Assembly: GCA_936941155.1 (NCBI GenBank)
Contig: CAKZJE010000080.1
Coordinates: forward strand, 1-50,676
From: an uncultured Methylomonas sp.
GTDB lineage: Bacteria; Pseudomonadota; Gammaproteobacteria; Methylococcales; Methylomonadaceae
DNA: 50,676 nucleotides
Direction: 5' to 3'
Part shown: in pieces, positions 35,390 to 44,222 of the stretch
How positions within the stretch are numbered: position 1 is the stretch's first letter
Layout: each line of letters starts with the position of its first letter
Position numbers and translations under genes: made by a program
The notes under the pieces: generated by a model
Database searches by the model: none
What the model saw: only the letters and a program-made list of their open reading frames with translations
What the model was told of the DNA's origin: nothing

Positions 35390-36669
35390 GGGCGTTCCTC
35401 TTCTAAGATTAAAAAAACGAAAGTGGCGCACAATAATGGTAGATTTTTAATCATCGCACCGAAGGGATGCAGCCAAACTTCGGGTAAATACATCGCAATC
35501 ACGATGCTGTACATCAACATTATGACGACTTGTAAACTCACTATTAGGCGCAATCGCCAACTGAAAAGCGTTGCCACGCCTAAACAAAAATCCGCCAATG
35601 ACGCACCATATAAAGTCAGCGGCGCGAAAATTCCGCTAATCCCAACGTGTTGTAGCATTTGATAACTGTCGGCAACCGGATAAAGCACCGCAGAAACAAT
35701 GCCCGCCCACAACCAAACCAGTGCAATGCTGATTTTTAATAACGGACGGATAAAATACAGACGCGCTTGCCAACGTTCGGCTTGATTGGCGCGAGTTGTT
35801 TGCAATGTTTGTTCGATGTTTTTGGGCGCATAGCCTAAATGCGCAGCAAAATCAGTAGCGCAAGCCGTGTTGCCTTGTTTTAGCATTGCAATGGAATCTT
35901 GATTTAAGCTGGGTTCTGCTAAGAATTTCCCGCATGACACAAGCGTTTTGACATAACGAGATGGTATTGAAATTGTACGAAACGGTTGATTTAGCCATCC
36001 GGCAAGTTGCGAAAGTAAATCTTTAAGCGTGATTGGATTTTCACCCACCACAGCCATGATTTTTCTGCCTTCAACCTCTGGATTTAAAGCGGCTAAAACG
36101 CCATTCACCAAATCATCTATATGAACCGGCTGAATTTGCTGTTGCCCCTCATCAATCAGCGGCGTAAGCGGTAAAGCGGCAAGTGCGGTCAACAACGCCA
36201 TGCTTTTCGCGCCCTGCCCATAAACAATGGAGGGTTTAAAAATAAACCAATCCAGTGGCAAGATTTTGAGAAACTCATCAGCCTGCGCTTTGCTGGTGAA
36301 ATATTCCGTGATGGCGTTTAATTCCGCCCCTAAAGCAGAAATTTGAATAATTTTTTTCACGCCACTTTCTGCCGCCGCTTGAAATAAAGCGCACGGTGCA
36401 AGCGTGTGAATCTTTGAAAAGCGTGCTGTTTCAGTTTGTTGAATCATGCCGACTGCATTAATCACCGCATCTATGTTTTGCAAATGCGGCAACCAATCGG
36501 ATGTTTGCGAATCACTGAAATTCATTTTAATGACCGTCAATTGCGGATGATGTTGCCAACGTGGATTTGGATTTCGGCAACAAATTGTGGCGTGATGTTG
36601 GTTTTCTATTATTGCTTGTAACAAATGTTGCCCGATAAATCCGTTTGCGCCAGTTAAGAGAATGTTCAT
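35386..36669 (-). CDS. NAD-dependent epimerase-like protein fused to a DoxX-like membrane domain
   Basis: 427 residues. The atypical SDR domain starts MNILLTGANGFIGQHLL (GxxGxxG nucleotide site), with FKPSIVYGQG and the DDLV...AL segment to about 285. The C-terminal 120 residues carry four membrane helices of the DoxX-like type (LKISIALVWLWAGIVSAVLYP, SLADFCLGVATLF). Such fusions are often found with DUF2269 and DUF4166, as here. Substrate unknown. A palindrome matching that near the GbsR gene lies in its leader. Confidence 0.88.
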   Translation of the reverse strand: MNILLTGANGFIGQHLLQAIIENQHHATICCRNPNPRWQHHPQLTVIKMNFSDSQTSDWLPHLQNIDAVINAVGMIQQTETARFSKIHTLAPCALFQAAAESGVKKIIQISALGAELNAITEYFTSKAQADEFLKILPLDWFIFKPSIVYGQGAKSMALLTALAALPLTPLIDEGQQQIQPVHIDDLVNGVLAALNPEVEGRKIMAVVGENPITLKDLLSQLAGWLNQPFRTISIPSRYVKTLVSCGKFLAEPSLNQDSIAMLKQGNTACATDFAAHLGYAPKNIEQTLQTTRANQAERWQARLYFIRPLLKISIALVWLWAGIVSAVLYPVADSYQMLQHVGISGIFAPLTLYGASLADFCLGVATLFSWRLRLIVSLQVVIMLMYSIVIAMYLPEVWLHPFGAMIKNLPLLCATFVFLILEEERP

Positions 36670-36685
36670 CGCAATCCTTATTTTT

Positions 36686-36707
36686 AATTACAGTTATTTC
36701 TGTAATT
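36686..36707. promoter_or_regulatory. Candidate GbsR-type operator upstream of epimerase operon
   Basis: AATTACAG-N6-CTGTAATT, a perfect 8-bp inverted repeat 16 bp before the start codon. It shares the frame AATTWCWG-N6-CWGWAATT with the repeat at 37333-37366. Confidence 0.55.
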
Positions 36708-36723
36708 TGAGAAATTAATAGAG

Positions 36724-36750
36724 CTAAAAAAATGCGCAACAACGCATTTT
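36724..36750 (-). terminator. Terminator of the gbsR-like gene
   Basis: On the minus strand an 8-bp stem AAAATGCG / CGCATTTT with a 6-nt loop is followed by a T-run. Confidence 0.75.
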
Positions 36751-36759
36751 AGAAGATGT

Positions 36760-36787
36760 GTAGAGACGCAATATTTTGCGTCTCTAC
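36760..36787. repeat. Perfect 12-bp inverted repeat (GTAGAGACGC type)
   Basis: GTAGAGACGCAA / TTGCGTCTCTAC with a 4-nt loop, just after the gbsR-like stop. This is a commonly dispersed palindrome; it may assist termination. Confidence 0.7.
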
Positions 36788-36792
36788 TGTTT

Positions 36793-37326
36793 TTATTTGC
36801 CAAACGGCAATAATTTCACCACCGTATCGCCCAGATTGACCAATTGCATCAGGGTTTGATTCGGCAATTTACGCAATTTGTCGTACCAACTGGTCATAGT
36901 TTCCAAAAAATTCAGCATATCCGTCATGCGTTTTTTAACTTCGGGGTCGGTTTCCGTATCGTTATCGGATTCCAGCGATAAATCACGCAACAAAGTCAAA
37001 GTCGGTTCAATTTCGCGTTGTCTGCGCCCTTCAACCACCAAGTTAAACATTTCTTGCACGTCTTTAAGAGCTTCAAAATAATCGCGTCTGTCACCAACCA
37101 CAACGTGTGTAATTTTAATCAAGCCCCAACTTTGCAGTTCTTTCAAGCTAGTGGAAACATTGGAACGTGCTAAAACTAAGGTTTCGGCGATTTCTTCTGC
37201 GTTTAGTGGCTGCGGGGATAAGTAAAGCAAGGCGTGAACTTGTGCGACCGAGCGGTTAATCCCCCAGCGTGTGCCCATTTCACCCCAGTGTAAAATAAAG
37301 CGTTCCATTGATGATGTTAGTTGCAT
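36793..37326 (-). CDS. GbsR/MarR-family transcriptional regulator
   Basis: 177 residues from ATG 37326. A TTG start at 37386 would translate through a palindrome and lacks a ribosome site. The N-terminus ERFILHWGEMGTRWGINRSVAQVHALLYLSP and AEEIAETLVLARSNVSTSLKELQSWGL (winged helix) are diagnostic of the GbsR subgroup. Such regulators usually repress transport or osmolyte genes; here a shared palindrome suggests control of itself and the adjacent epimerase operon. Confidence 0.9.
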   Translation of the reverse strand: MQLTSSMERFILHWGEMGTRWGINRSVAQVHALLYLSPQPLNAEEIAETLVLARSNVSTSLKELQSWGLIKITHVVVGDRRDYFEALKDVQEMFNLVVEGRRQREIEPTLTLLRDLSLESDNDTETDPEVKKRMTDMLNFLETMTSWYDKLRKLPNQTLMQLVNLGDTVVKLLPFGK

Positions 37327-37332
37327 GATAGT

Positions 37333-37366
37333 TTCTTTAATTTCTGTGTTTTCAGAAATTAAAGAA
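37333..37366. promoter_or_regulatory. Candidate autoregulatory operator of the gbsR-like gene
   Basis: Perfect 14-bp arms TTCTTTAATTTCTG / CAGAAATTAAAGAA around TGTTTT, starting 6 bp upstream of the ATG. The inner AATTTCTG-N6-CAGAAATT matches the epimerase-leader palindrome in geometry. Confidence 0.6.
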
Positions 37367-37517
37367 TATAAAGAGGGTGGTGTCAACTATTATTTTCAAT
37401 CAAAAAAATATTCTGAACTCATTATGGATTGAATTTTGTCAAAATTGATTTTAGCATCAGCAAAAAACAAGCCACTTTTTTATTTTAAATTTCAATAACT
37501 TATATTCTATAAATCCT

Positions 37518-37567
37518 AAAAAAATAGGGCATATCACGCTTCAATAAGTGATATGCCCTATTTTTTT
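37518..37567. terminator. Strong terminator downstream of the JetD-like gene
   Basis: A perfect 17-bp stem (AAAATAGGGCATATCAC and its complement) with a 10-nt loop and A/T runs on both sides. It ends the minus-strand gene at 37583 and can act in both directions. Confidence 0.88.
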
Positions 37568-37582
37568 ATGATTAAGAACAGT

Positions 37583-38449
37583 TCAAACTTCAGCAACAGT
37601 TAATTCAAATTCTCCATTTAGCCAATGTTCTTGCACAATGCCAGCTTGATGCTGTTGCATTATTTCCCACAACTGCATAATTAAATTATGAGAACTTGCA
37701 GCCAATGCGTAACGACAACCTGTCAATTGCTGCGCATAAAGCTTGTGATTAGCTTTATCCGCATCTGCCAAAAGTTCAGTGATTATGGAAAGCGACGGCA
37801 TTAGCAACCCTGCAAAAAAAGGCTGCGATTGCGCAATCACCAAGCCTTGTGGGTCAATATCCGCCATCACCAACACAGGTTTTTGCAATTGTTGCAACAG
37901 TTGCCGCACCGTGTTTTCACTGTAAACATTATCACCGCGAAACAGCACTAGCGGCTCAGAATATGCCGCGCTTAAGCTCAGATTTATCCGCGCTAATTTG
38001 TCGAAACAACGATAATTTTCAATCAACAACACACAATCATGTTCAACAGATTTAATCGTTTCTAACGCCACGTCCAAATGAACCGCATCTGGTAATTTGT
38101 AGCAATGCTGATTTATTTTTACAGCGCAATTTGGCAGGGCTTTAATAGCTAACCGCGATTTTTTCACCGCTTGTCCTGCCCATTTTTCATCTATTGCAAT
38201 CGCTAAAGCCTCTTCACGTTCTAAAACAGAAAAATCCGCCATAGATTTGTGAGCTAAATCAATGCCGGTTTTGTGTTTCACAAGCAGCAACAATTCTTGC
38301 TTATCGCAGGGTGAGAGTTTCAGCTTTGTGCCTTGCGTAAGTCCAATATTGTATTCCTCATGCAGCGTCGCCCACGTTTGATTTAACGGGTAAATGTCTT
38401 GCGCTGAATGAATTGCCCGTTCAATCACGCTTAATTGTTGTTTGTTCAT
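37583..38449 (-). CDS. JetD-like TOPRIM-domain protein (DUF7281 type)
   Basis: 288 residues. The C-terminal half has TOPRIM features: Glu144 in CVLLIENYRCFD and Asp197-X-Asp199 in VLVMADIDPQG, the arrangement of the metal site in JetD-type nucleases and topoisomerases. The N-terminal half is helical with a wHTH-like character. JetD is the nuclease of Wadjet plasmid-defence systems, but no JetA/B/C (condensin-like) genes flank it. It could be an orphan, a relic, or a stand-alone nuclease. The family name is from memory and should be treated as tentative. Confidence 0.6.
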   Translation of the reverse strand: MNKQQLSVIERAIHSAQDIYPLNQTWATLHEEYNIGLTQGTKLKLSPCDKQELLLLVKHKTGIDLAHKSMADFSVLEREEALAIAIDEKWAGQAVKKSRLAIKALPNCAVKINQHCYKLPDAVHLDVALETIKSVEHDCVLLIENYRCFDKLARINLSLSAAYSEPLVLFRGDNVYSENTVRQLLQQLQKPVLVMADIDPQGLVIAQSQPFFAGLLMPSLSIITELLADADKANHKLYAQQLTGCRYALAASSHNLIMQLWEIMQQHQAGIVQEHWLNGEFELTVAEV

Positions 38450-38508
38450 TGTGTATAACTCACTACCATTAAGTTAAGAGTTTATTCTTTATTTTTCAAT
38501 AAGATATT

Positions 38509-38709
38509 TGTAGGGTGCGCATTGCCTACCATAGCGTGTAAATAAAATGCAGTGTGTATAGCGTTTTTAATTTAGATTACTATGAGACAAACAACAGGAG
38601 ATCAAGCTGAGTTTGATTTGCCAGAACGTTATATATCCATAAGATAAATGTGTTTAGCCACCTTTTTTGATAGAAAAAAGCATAACTCAACACACTCATT
38701 CACCCTACA
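38509..38709. mobile_element. Possible MITE-like remnant with 9-bp inverted ends
   Basis: TGTAGGGTG (38509-38517) and CACCCTACA (38701-38709) bracket about 180 bp holding a 21-codon ORF (ATG 38582, TAA ends 38647; MRQTTGDQAEFDLPERYISI...). The ends resemble those of the element at 41394-41516. The ORF may be the start of a lost transposase. Confidence 0.4.
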
Positions 38710-38813
38710 GCAGTTTATTTAAAACAATAGACTTGTTTTAACTTTACTAATCAATCAGTTATAAAAAAATCAATTTGAAAAATATTCTTTTAAACTGTTG
38801 ATTTTATTATCTG

Positions 38814-38849
38814 CTGGAGTACAAAACATGTTTTGCACTCCAGTTTTTT
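38814..38849 (+). terminator. Orphan rho-independent terminator
   Basis: A 14-bp stem CTGGAGTACAAAAC / GTTTTGCACTCCAG with one mismatch and a 2-nt loop is followed by six T. It lies on the plus strand in a 628-bp gap (38450-39077) with no upstream plus-strand gene. It may end an unannotated small RNA. Confidence 0.6.
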
Positions 38850-38932
38850 AACTATAACACTTTGATATATAAGAATACTTTTTTAAAACAAGTCTAATTA
38901 AAAAAATGTCATCATACATCTAAATTTACATA

Positions 38933-38970
38933 AAAATTTTAAAGACGACTGGTCGTCTTGAAAAAATTTC
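38933..38970. repeat. GACGAC-N2-GTCGTC palindrome, copy 3
   Basis: AAAGACGACTGGTCGTCTTG core flanked by AAATTTT and AAAAAATTTC, in the gap between the JetD-like gene and parC. Confidence 0.72.
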
Positions 38971-39013
38971 AGGCAAATATTAACACTACAGAGCGTATAT
39001 TTTGCCTCGGAAT

Positions 39014-39055
39014 GTCGGGTTACGTTATCTCGCATAGCGCGATAAGCTAACCCGA
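39014..39055. repeat. Inverted repeat with GTCGGGTTA arms
   Basis: GTCGGGTTA / TAACCCGAC outer arms and GTTATCTCG / CGATAAGC inner arms, 23 bp past the parC stop. It might also terminate parC, though no T-run follows. Confidence 0.65.
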
Positions 39056-39077
39056 CTTAGAAGCTAATAGAAAAAAC

Positions 39078-41309
39078 TTACTCCACACTAATGCTATCAA
39101 CACGCTGAAAGCCACGCGGCAAATGTGCGCCGCGTTTTGCACGGCTGCTTTGATAAGTGACAATATCCATCGCTTTTAAAGTTAAAAAGCGTTTGCCGGA
39201 AGCAATTTTCAAACTATTTTCAGCTGAAAAAACCGTCATTGCGACCACCGCATCGGTTTTATTCTCTAAATCAGCGGTTGGAATCTGAATAATTTTATTC
39301 CCTTTACCTTTTGCTAACGCGGGCAATTCTGCGACAGGGAAAATCAACAATCGACCTTGCAACGTGACAACCGCTAATTGCAAACTATCATCAGCAATCG
39401 CTAAAGGTGGTAAAACATTCGCCCCTTCCGTTAAACTGATGACTACTTTTCCGGCTTTATTTTTGCTTTGCAAATCATTAAGTTGCACCCGAAAACCATA
39501 ACCTGTATCAGTTGCCAACAAATACCAATCTTCGCCATCACCACTAATCAAATGATTAAACACCGCACCCGCCGGCGGATTTAAACGTCCTGTCAATGGC
39601 TCGCCTTGTGTTCGCGCCGATGGCAAGTCATGGCTGGTGCAGGTATAAACGCGCCCCGTTGAATCGAAAATACACACAGCTTGCGTGGTGCGTCCTTTCA
39701 CCGATTGCAAATAGGCATCACCAGAACGATAACTCAAACTTTCCACTTCAATGTCATAACCTTTTGCCGCACGAATCCAGCCTTTTTGCGACAAAATAAT
39801 CGTTAAAGGCTCGTTGGCAATCAGCACAGTGGCATCCAACGCTTGTGCATTATCACGCGCCACTAATTCTGAACGGCGCGGGTCGCCTTGTTTTTCGGCA
39901 TCGTCACTAATTTCTTTTCTAATCAAACGGTTAAGCAAGCGCGGTGACGCTAAGGTTTTTTCTAAAGACAGCCGTTCTTTTTCCAATTCGGCTTGTTCGG
40001 CACGAATTTTCATTTCTTCCAATTTTGCCAAATGGCGGAGCTTTAATTCCATAATCGCTTCGGCTTGCAATTCACTTAACCCTAAGCGCGTTATTAACAC
40101 CGCTTTTGGCGCATCTTCATCACGAATAATCGCAATCACTTCATCAATAGCCAGATAAGCCAGCAATAAACCTTCAGCAATATGCAAACGCGCTAACACT
40201 TTATCCAAACGATATTGCAAACGATTGCGCACGGTTTGGGTACGAAACTCTAGCCATTCGACCAAAATTTGCTTGAGGTTTTTGACCTGCGGTTTGCCGT
40301 TTAAACCAATCATGTTCATATTGACACGATAGCTTTTTTCCAAATCTGTTGTGGCGAATAAATGCGACATTAACGCTTCCACATCAATGCGTTTTTTATT
40401 GGGAATAATCACCAAGCGCGTTGGATTTTCATGGTCAGATTCATCACGCAAATCTTCCAACATCGGCAATTTTTTAGCCGTCATTTGCGCGGCAATTTGT
40501 TCGATTAACTTTGAACCCGAAACTTGATAGGGCAACGCCGTAATCACAATATTGTTTTCTTCCAACTCGTATTTTGCCCGCATTTTTAACGAGCCACCGC
40601 CAGTGTGATAAATTTTGGCGATTTCTTCGCGGCTGCTGATAATTTCCGCTTCGGTAGGATAATCAGGGGCTTGAATGTGGGCGAGCAAACTGTCTAAACT
40701 GCTGTCTGGTTCATCTAATAATTGAATACAAGCGGCCGCCACTTCGCGTAAATTATGCGGTGGAATATCAGTTGCCATGCCGACAGCAATCCCCATTGTG
40801 CCGTTGAGCAAAATATTCGGCAAACGCGCGGGTAAGATTTCCGGTTCTTTTAAAGTGCCATCAAAATTATCCGACCATTTCACCGTGCCTAAACCAAGTT
40901 CATTTAACAAAGTTTGCGCATAAGCGGTGAGGCGCGATTCAGTGTAACGCATCGCGGCAAAAGATTTGGGATCATCCGGTGAGCCCCAGTTGCCTTGTCC
41001 GTCAATCAATGGATAGCGATAAGAAAAGGGTTGCGCCATCAGCACCATTGCTTCATAACAAGCAGAATCACCGTGTGGGTGATATTTTCCCAACACATCC
41101 CCAACCGTGCGGGCAGATTTTTTATATTTTGCTATTGCGGTTAAGCCTAGCTCTGACATGGCATAAACAATGCGCCGTTGCACGGGTTTTAAGCCGTCGC
41201 CAATGTGTGGCAAAGCGCGGTCTAAAATCACATACATGGAATAGTCTAAGTATGCTTTTTCAGTGAATTCTTTTAGCGGAATTTGTTCAAAATTTTCGTG
41301 TAAGCCCAT
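39078..41309 (-). CDS. parC: DNA topoisomerase IV subunit A
   Basis: 743 residues. The active-site Tyr122 lies in FAAMRYTE; the quinolone-determining region [11 protein letters not shown] has Ser82 and Glu86 (wild-type-like). C-terminal beta-pinwheel blades run from about 490. The length and the short C-terminal domain (no GyrA box QRRGGKG) indicate ParC, not GyrA. It decatenates chromosomes with ParE, which is not in this window. Confidence 0.96.
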   Translation of the reverse strand: MGLHENFEQIPLKEFTEKAYLDYSMYVILDRALPHIGDGLKPVQRRIVYAMSELGLTAIAKYKKSARTVGDVLGKYHPHGDSACYEAMVLMAQPFSYRYPLIDGQGNWGSPDDPKSFAAMRYTESRLTAYAQTLLNELGLGTVKWSDNFDGTLKEPEILPARLPNILLNGTMGIAVGMATDIPPHNLREVAAACIQLLDEPDSSLDSLLAHIQAPDYPTEAEIISSREEIAKIYHTGGGSLKMRAKYELEENNIVITALPYQVSGSKLIEQIAAQMTAKKLPMLEDLRDESDHENPTRLVIIPNKKRIDVEALMSHLFATTDLEKSYRVNMNMIGLNGKPQVKNLKQILVEWLEFRTQTVRNRLQYRLDKVLARLHIAEGLLLAYLAIDEVIAIIRDEDAPKAVLITRLGLSELQAEAIMELKLRHLAKLEEMKIRAEQAELEKERLSLEKTLASPRLLNRLIRKEISDDAEKQGDPRRSELVARDNAQALDATVLIANEPLTIILSQKGWIRAAKGYDIEVESLSYRSGDAYLQSVKGRTTQAVCIFDSTGRVYTCTSHDLPSARTQGEPLTGRLNPPAGAVFNHLISGDGEDWYLLATDTGYGFRVQLNDLQSKNKAGKVVISLTEGANVLPPLAIADDSLQLAVVTLQGRLLIFPVAELPALAKGKGNKIIQIPTADLENKTDAVVAMTVFSAENSLKIASGKRFLTLKAMDIVTYQSSRAKRGAHLPRGFQRVDSISVE

Positions 41310-41393
41310 GATAGAGAGATGCTTGAGATGTGAGTGTTGCAGAGGATGGCGGTTGTGAGTTATGGAGTCACTGCCTTTAAGTTAAGATATATT

Positions 41394-41516
41394 TGTAGGG
41401 TAGGCACGCTTTTTTGCCCACCGAGAAAAATTAATCACTTAAATTGCTTGAGAAACTATGTTTTTTTATACGATTGTGGTTTAAAACGGTGGGCAAAAAA
41501 GCGTGCCCACCCTACA
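41394..41516. mobile_element. MITE-like element with 29-bp inverted ends
   Basis: Left end 41395-41423 and right end 41487-41515 are complementary except one base (TGTAGGG... with GCACGCTTTTTTGCCCACC). Total 123 bp, no coding potential. Related partial sequences are at 24029-24054 and 38509-38530. Confidence 0.75.
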
Positions 41517-41521
41517 TCATT

Positions 41522-41923
41522 TTACTCGTCCGTAATCCCTAACTGATTTAACAAAGTTTCTATAGTATGAATACTGGCATCACAACCACTGATGCTGTCT
41601 CTGACCTGTTTTTGAAATAGCAAATCAATATGGGCTTTATCTATTTCGCGCGTCGCATATTCATTTAATAATTTACACTCTTTTTGCATTTGCGATTCAG
41701 CTTGTTGCAGTTTTTGATAATTTTCTGCGGATAATTCCGTTTCTGGCAACAACATCACTTGGCTAGTAATCAAATTTTGCTTACGAAACACCGCCTCGCC
41801 ATATTCTGCAATACTATCTTGCTGCAACATATCTTGAAACAGCGAACAGCCTGTTAAAAATCCATTGATTATCAGAAGCAAACAGACAGAAAAAAAACGG
41901 CGGTTTAATTTTACATTTATCAT
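41522..41923 (-). CDS. Putative small lipoprotein
   Basis: 133 residues from ATG 41923 (AGGTGA five bases upstream). The signal peptide ends in FLTGCSLF (lipobox Cys at about 25). The mature part is helical (QKLQQAESQMQKECKLLNEYATREID) with two further Cys. It begins 13 bp after tatD. No family recognised. Confidence 0.75.
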   Translation of the reverse strand: MINVKLNRRFFSVCLLLIINGFLTGCSLFQDMLQQDSIAEYGEAVFRKQNLITSQVMLLPETELSAENYQKLQQAESQMQKECKLLNEYATREIDKAHIDLLFQKQVRDSISGCDASIHTIETLLNQLGITDE

Positions 41924-41935
41924 CCAAATCACCTG

Positions 41936-42709
41936 TTAAGCATTGCCAAATAAAGCATAAAAATTTGCCGTTGATTGCGCGGCAATTTCCTCAACCGTTG
42001 TTTCACGCAACACCGCCAATTGCTGCGCAACATATTTTACATACGTCGGATAATTAGGTTTGCCGCGAAATGGCGTAGGTGCTAAATACGGTGAATCTGT
42101 TTCAATTAAAAAACGGTCAGCGGGAACTTTTTTAGCGGCATCTTGAATTGCCAGCGCATTTTTAAAGGTGACAATCCCTGAAAAAGAGATATAAAAATTC
42201 AACGCTATCGCTTTTTGGGCAAATTCCCAATCTTCAGTAAAACAATGAATCACGCCGCCTACTTCATCCGCACCTTCTTCAGCTAACATTTTCAGCGTAT
42301 CGTCGCCTGCTTCGCGATTGTGAATAATCAACGGTTTTTGCAGTTCTTTTGCGACCCGAATATGATTTTTAAAACGGTCGTGCTGCCAAGTTAAATCACC
42401 ACTGCTGCGAAAATAATCCAAGCCGGTTTCGCCAATTGCCACGACTTTTTCATGTTTTCCCAATTCAAGCAATTTAGCAAAACTTGGCTCTTCGCCTTCG
42501 TTTTCATTAGGATGCACACCCACAGACAAGGAAATAGTTGGATAATCTTTCACTAATTCAAACATGGCAGGATAGTTTTCTAAATCGATGGCGATGCAAA
42601 GAAGGTGTTCGATATTTTGCTGTTTCACGTCTTGCATAAATACAGCAAAATCATTTTGGTAGGGCTTTAGGTCGATTCGATCAAGGTGACAATGAGAGTC
42701 TATAAACAT
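41936..42709 (-). CDS. tatD: TatD-family metal-dependent deoxyribonuclease
   Basis: 257 residues from ATG 42709; a TTG extension to 42733 has no ribosome site. Metal ligands are His in DSHCHLD, Glu in GETGLDY, His in IIHNREA, His in VIHCF and Asp in ETDSPYLAP. It is last in the pabC-mltG-tmk-holB-pilZ-tatD order. It acts as a 3'-5' exonuclease on damaged DNA. Confidence 0.95.
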   Translation of the reverse strand: MFIDSHCHLDRIDLKPYQNDFAVFMQDVKQQNIEHLLCIAIDLENYPAMFELVKDYPTISLSVGVHPNENEGEEPSFAKLLELGKHEKVVAIGETGLDYFRSSGDLTWQHDRFKNHIRVAKELQKPLIIHNREAGDDTLKMLAEEGADEVGGVIHCFTEDWEFAQKAIALNFYISFSGIVTFKNALAIQDAAKKVPADRFLIETDSPYLAPTPFRGKPNYPTYVKYVAQQLAVLRETTVEEIAAQSTANFYALFGNA

Positions 42710-42732
42710 AATAACAATAGGAGTGAATAACA

Positions 42733-42762
42733 AAACGGCAGTTATTCACTTAAAACTGCCGT
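42733..42762 (-). terminator. Terminator between pilZ and tatD
   Basis: On the minus strand a 9-bp stem ACGGCAGTT / AACTGCCGT is followed by TTTTGTT. The downstream tatD gene starts 24 bp on, so tatD may need its own promoter. Confidence 0.65.
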
Positions 42763-42831
42763 GTTATAAAGAAGGTTTTTATCAAACTTTCAGCAAGAAA
42801 GTCTATGAATTTCAAAGGGTTTTGCTGCTGT

Positions 42832-43233
42832 TTACATCGTGTGCGTGGGGCGGTCGAGTTCTAATGCGCCGGCAAGATACATTTCAATTCTATCTTTAAC
42901 TTTTCCGCCGTCTTTATTGCTTAATTGAATGCCAATGCCTGCCACCCGATTTGCATCTGAGCCTTCTGGGGTTTTCCAAACGACTGTGCCTGCAATTGGC
43001 AAGCGTTCGGTTTCATCCATTAAAACCAATAACATAAAGACTTCCTCGCCCATTTTATACATGCGTTTGGTGGGAATAAATAAACCGCCATTGGCAATAA
43101 AAGACATGTAGGATTTATAAAGTTGTTTTTTATCTTTAATCGCCAACATGGAAATGCTGGACTGTCTTCCTGTAGTCGCTGCGGGTGTTGGAGCGAGTGC
43201 AGGAGCTTCTGATGTTTCTGTTGGATCTGCCAT
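42832..43233 (-). CDS. pilZ: PilZ-domain protein (type IV pilus assembly)
   Basis: 133 residues. An Ala/Thr/Pro-rich N-terminus (1-25) precedes ISMLAIKDKKQLYKSYMSFIANGGLFIPT, then VVWKTPEG...VAGIGIQL. As in canonical PilZ of pili, it lacks the RxxxR c-di-GMP motif, so it is likely a pilus-assembly partner rather than a c-di-GMP receptor. It sits 5 bp after holB. Confidence 0.9.
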   Translation of the reverse strand: MADPTETSEAPALAPTPAATTGRQSSISMLAIKDKKQLYKSYMSFIANGGLFIPTKRMYKMGEEVFMLLVLMDETERLPIAGTVVWKTPEGSDANRVAGIGIQLSNKDGGKVKDRIEMYLAGALELDRPTHTM

Positions 43234-43238
43234 TTTCT

Positions 43239-44222
43239 TTAACCGTGATTAAGTTTTGCCCATTGAATTAATATTTCTTCAAACATTAATTGTTTATTGA
43301 TCTGTGTTTCTATTTTTTGTTGACTGCTGATTAATAAATCATAAAACGTATAAACTTTTTTTAAGTTTAGCTTCGAGCTAAGTTCTTGCAAATTATTCTG
43401 TAGGTCTGCATGGTATAACTGCTTTGGGTCTGAGCCAAATCGACATTTAATCATATCTGTTATCCAACTCATTTGCCAAAATAGTATCATGGATACATTT
43501 TGTTTATGCCACTGTTCTGCGACCACAATGGGATTTAATTCTGCTTTTGCCACTTTCACCCAATCGTTAAAACATTGCAATCGGATTTTTATCACGGCAT
43601 CGCTGGCGTATTCTTTGGCTAATAACGGTGCGCCTTGCGCTAAGCTTAGTAAAACATCAATGTTTTCAGTGACTTTTTGATTGTTTAGCCATGCTGTTGC
43701 TTGTTGTTGGCTGGGCATACTCACTGCTAATTTTTGACAGCGGCTGCGGATGGTGGCTGGTAGTTTGGCGGGTTTGTCTGTTAATAAGAGAACGCAGGTG
43801 CGCTCATTGGGTTCTTCTAGGCATTTTAAAAAACCATTGGCGGCGGCATTGTTGAGTTGGTCAGCTGGATTAATCAGCACTACACGATGGGATTCAAATT
43901 GGGGTTTTAAGGTGAGTTTGGTGATTAATTGCCGAATCGCATCAATGCCGATAATTTTTTTATCTTCTTCTGGCGTAATTAACATGAAGTCTGGGTGTGT
44001 TCCGGCGGTAAATAATACGCAGCTGGAACAGTGTCCGCAGAATAAGCCGTTGTCAAAACGTGCGGTGCAGAGTAAGGATTGGGTGAATTGATTGGCAAGC
44101 TGGTATTTGCCTAAACCTTTGCGTCCGGTGATTAATAGGGCTTGTGGGATGCGCTGTTGGTTGATGTAACTGCCGAGCAGTTCCCAGTTGTGTTGTTGCC
44201 AGGGGAGGATAGGATTAATCAT
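43239..44222 (-). CDS. holB: DNA polymerase III delta' subunit
   Basis: 327 residues from ATG 44222, which overlaps the stop of the rloB-like gene by eight bases. AAA+ fold with degenerate P-loop GRKGLGKYQLA, zinc-binding CGHCSSC, and the SRC-like motif IRSRCQKL. It is the clamp-loader stator. Normally its upstream neighbour is tmk; here the rloA/rloB pair intervenes. Confidence 0.94.
   Translation of the reverse strand: MINPILPWQQHNWELLGSYINQQRIPQALLITGRKGLGKYQLANQFTQSLLCTARFDNGLFCGHCSSCVLFTAGTHPDFMLITPEEDKKIIGIDAIRQLITKLTLKPQFESHRVVLINPADQLNNAAANGFLKCLEEPNERTCVLLLTDKPAKLPATIRSRCQKLAVSMPSQQQATAWLNNQKVTENIDVLLSLAQGAPLLAKEYASDAVIKIRLQCFNDWVKVAKAELNPIVVAEQWHKQNVSMILFWQMSWITDMIKCRFGSDPKQLYHADLQNNLQELSSKLNLKKVYTFYDLLISSQQKIETQINKQLMFEEILIQWAKLNHG

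Noticed and set aside
39078-41309. GyrA rather than ParC
   Set aside because: No GyrA box and a short C-terminal domain of ParC type.
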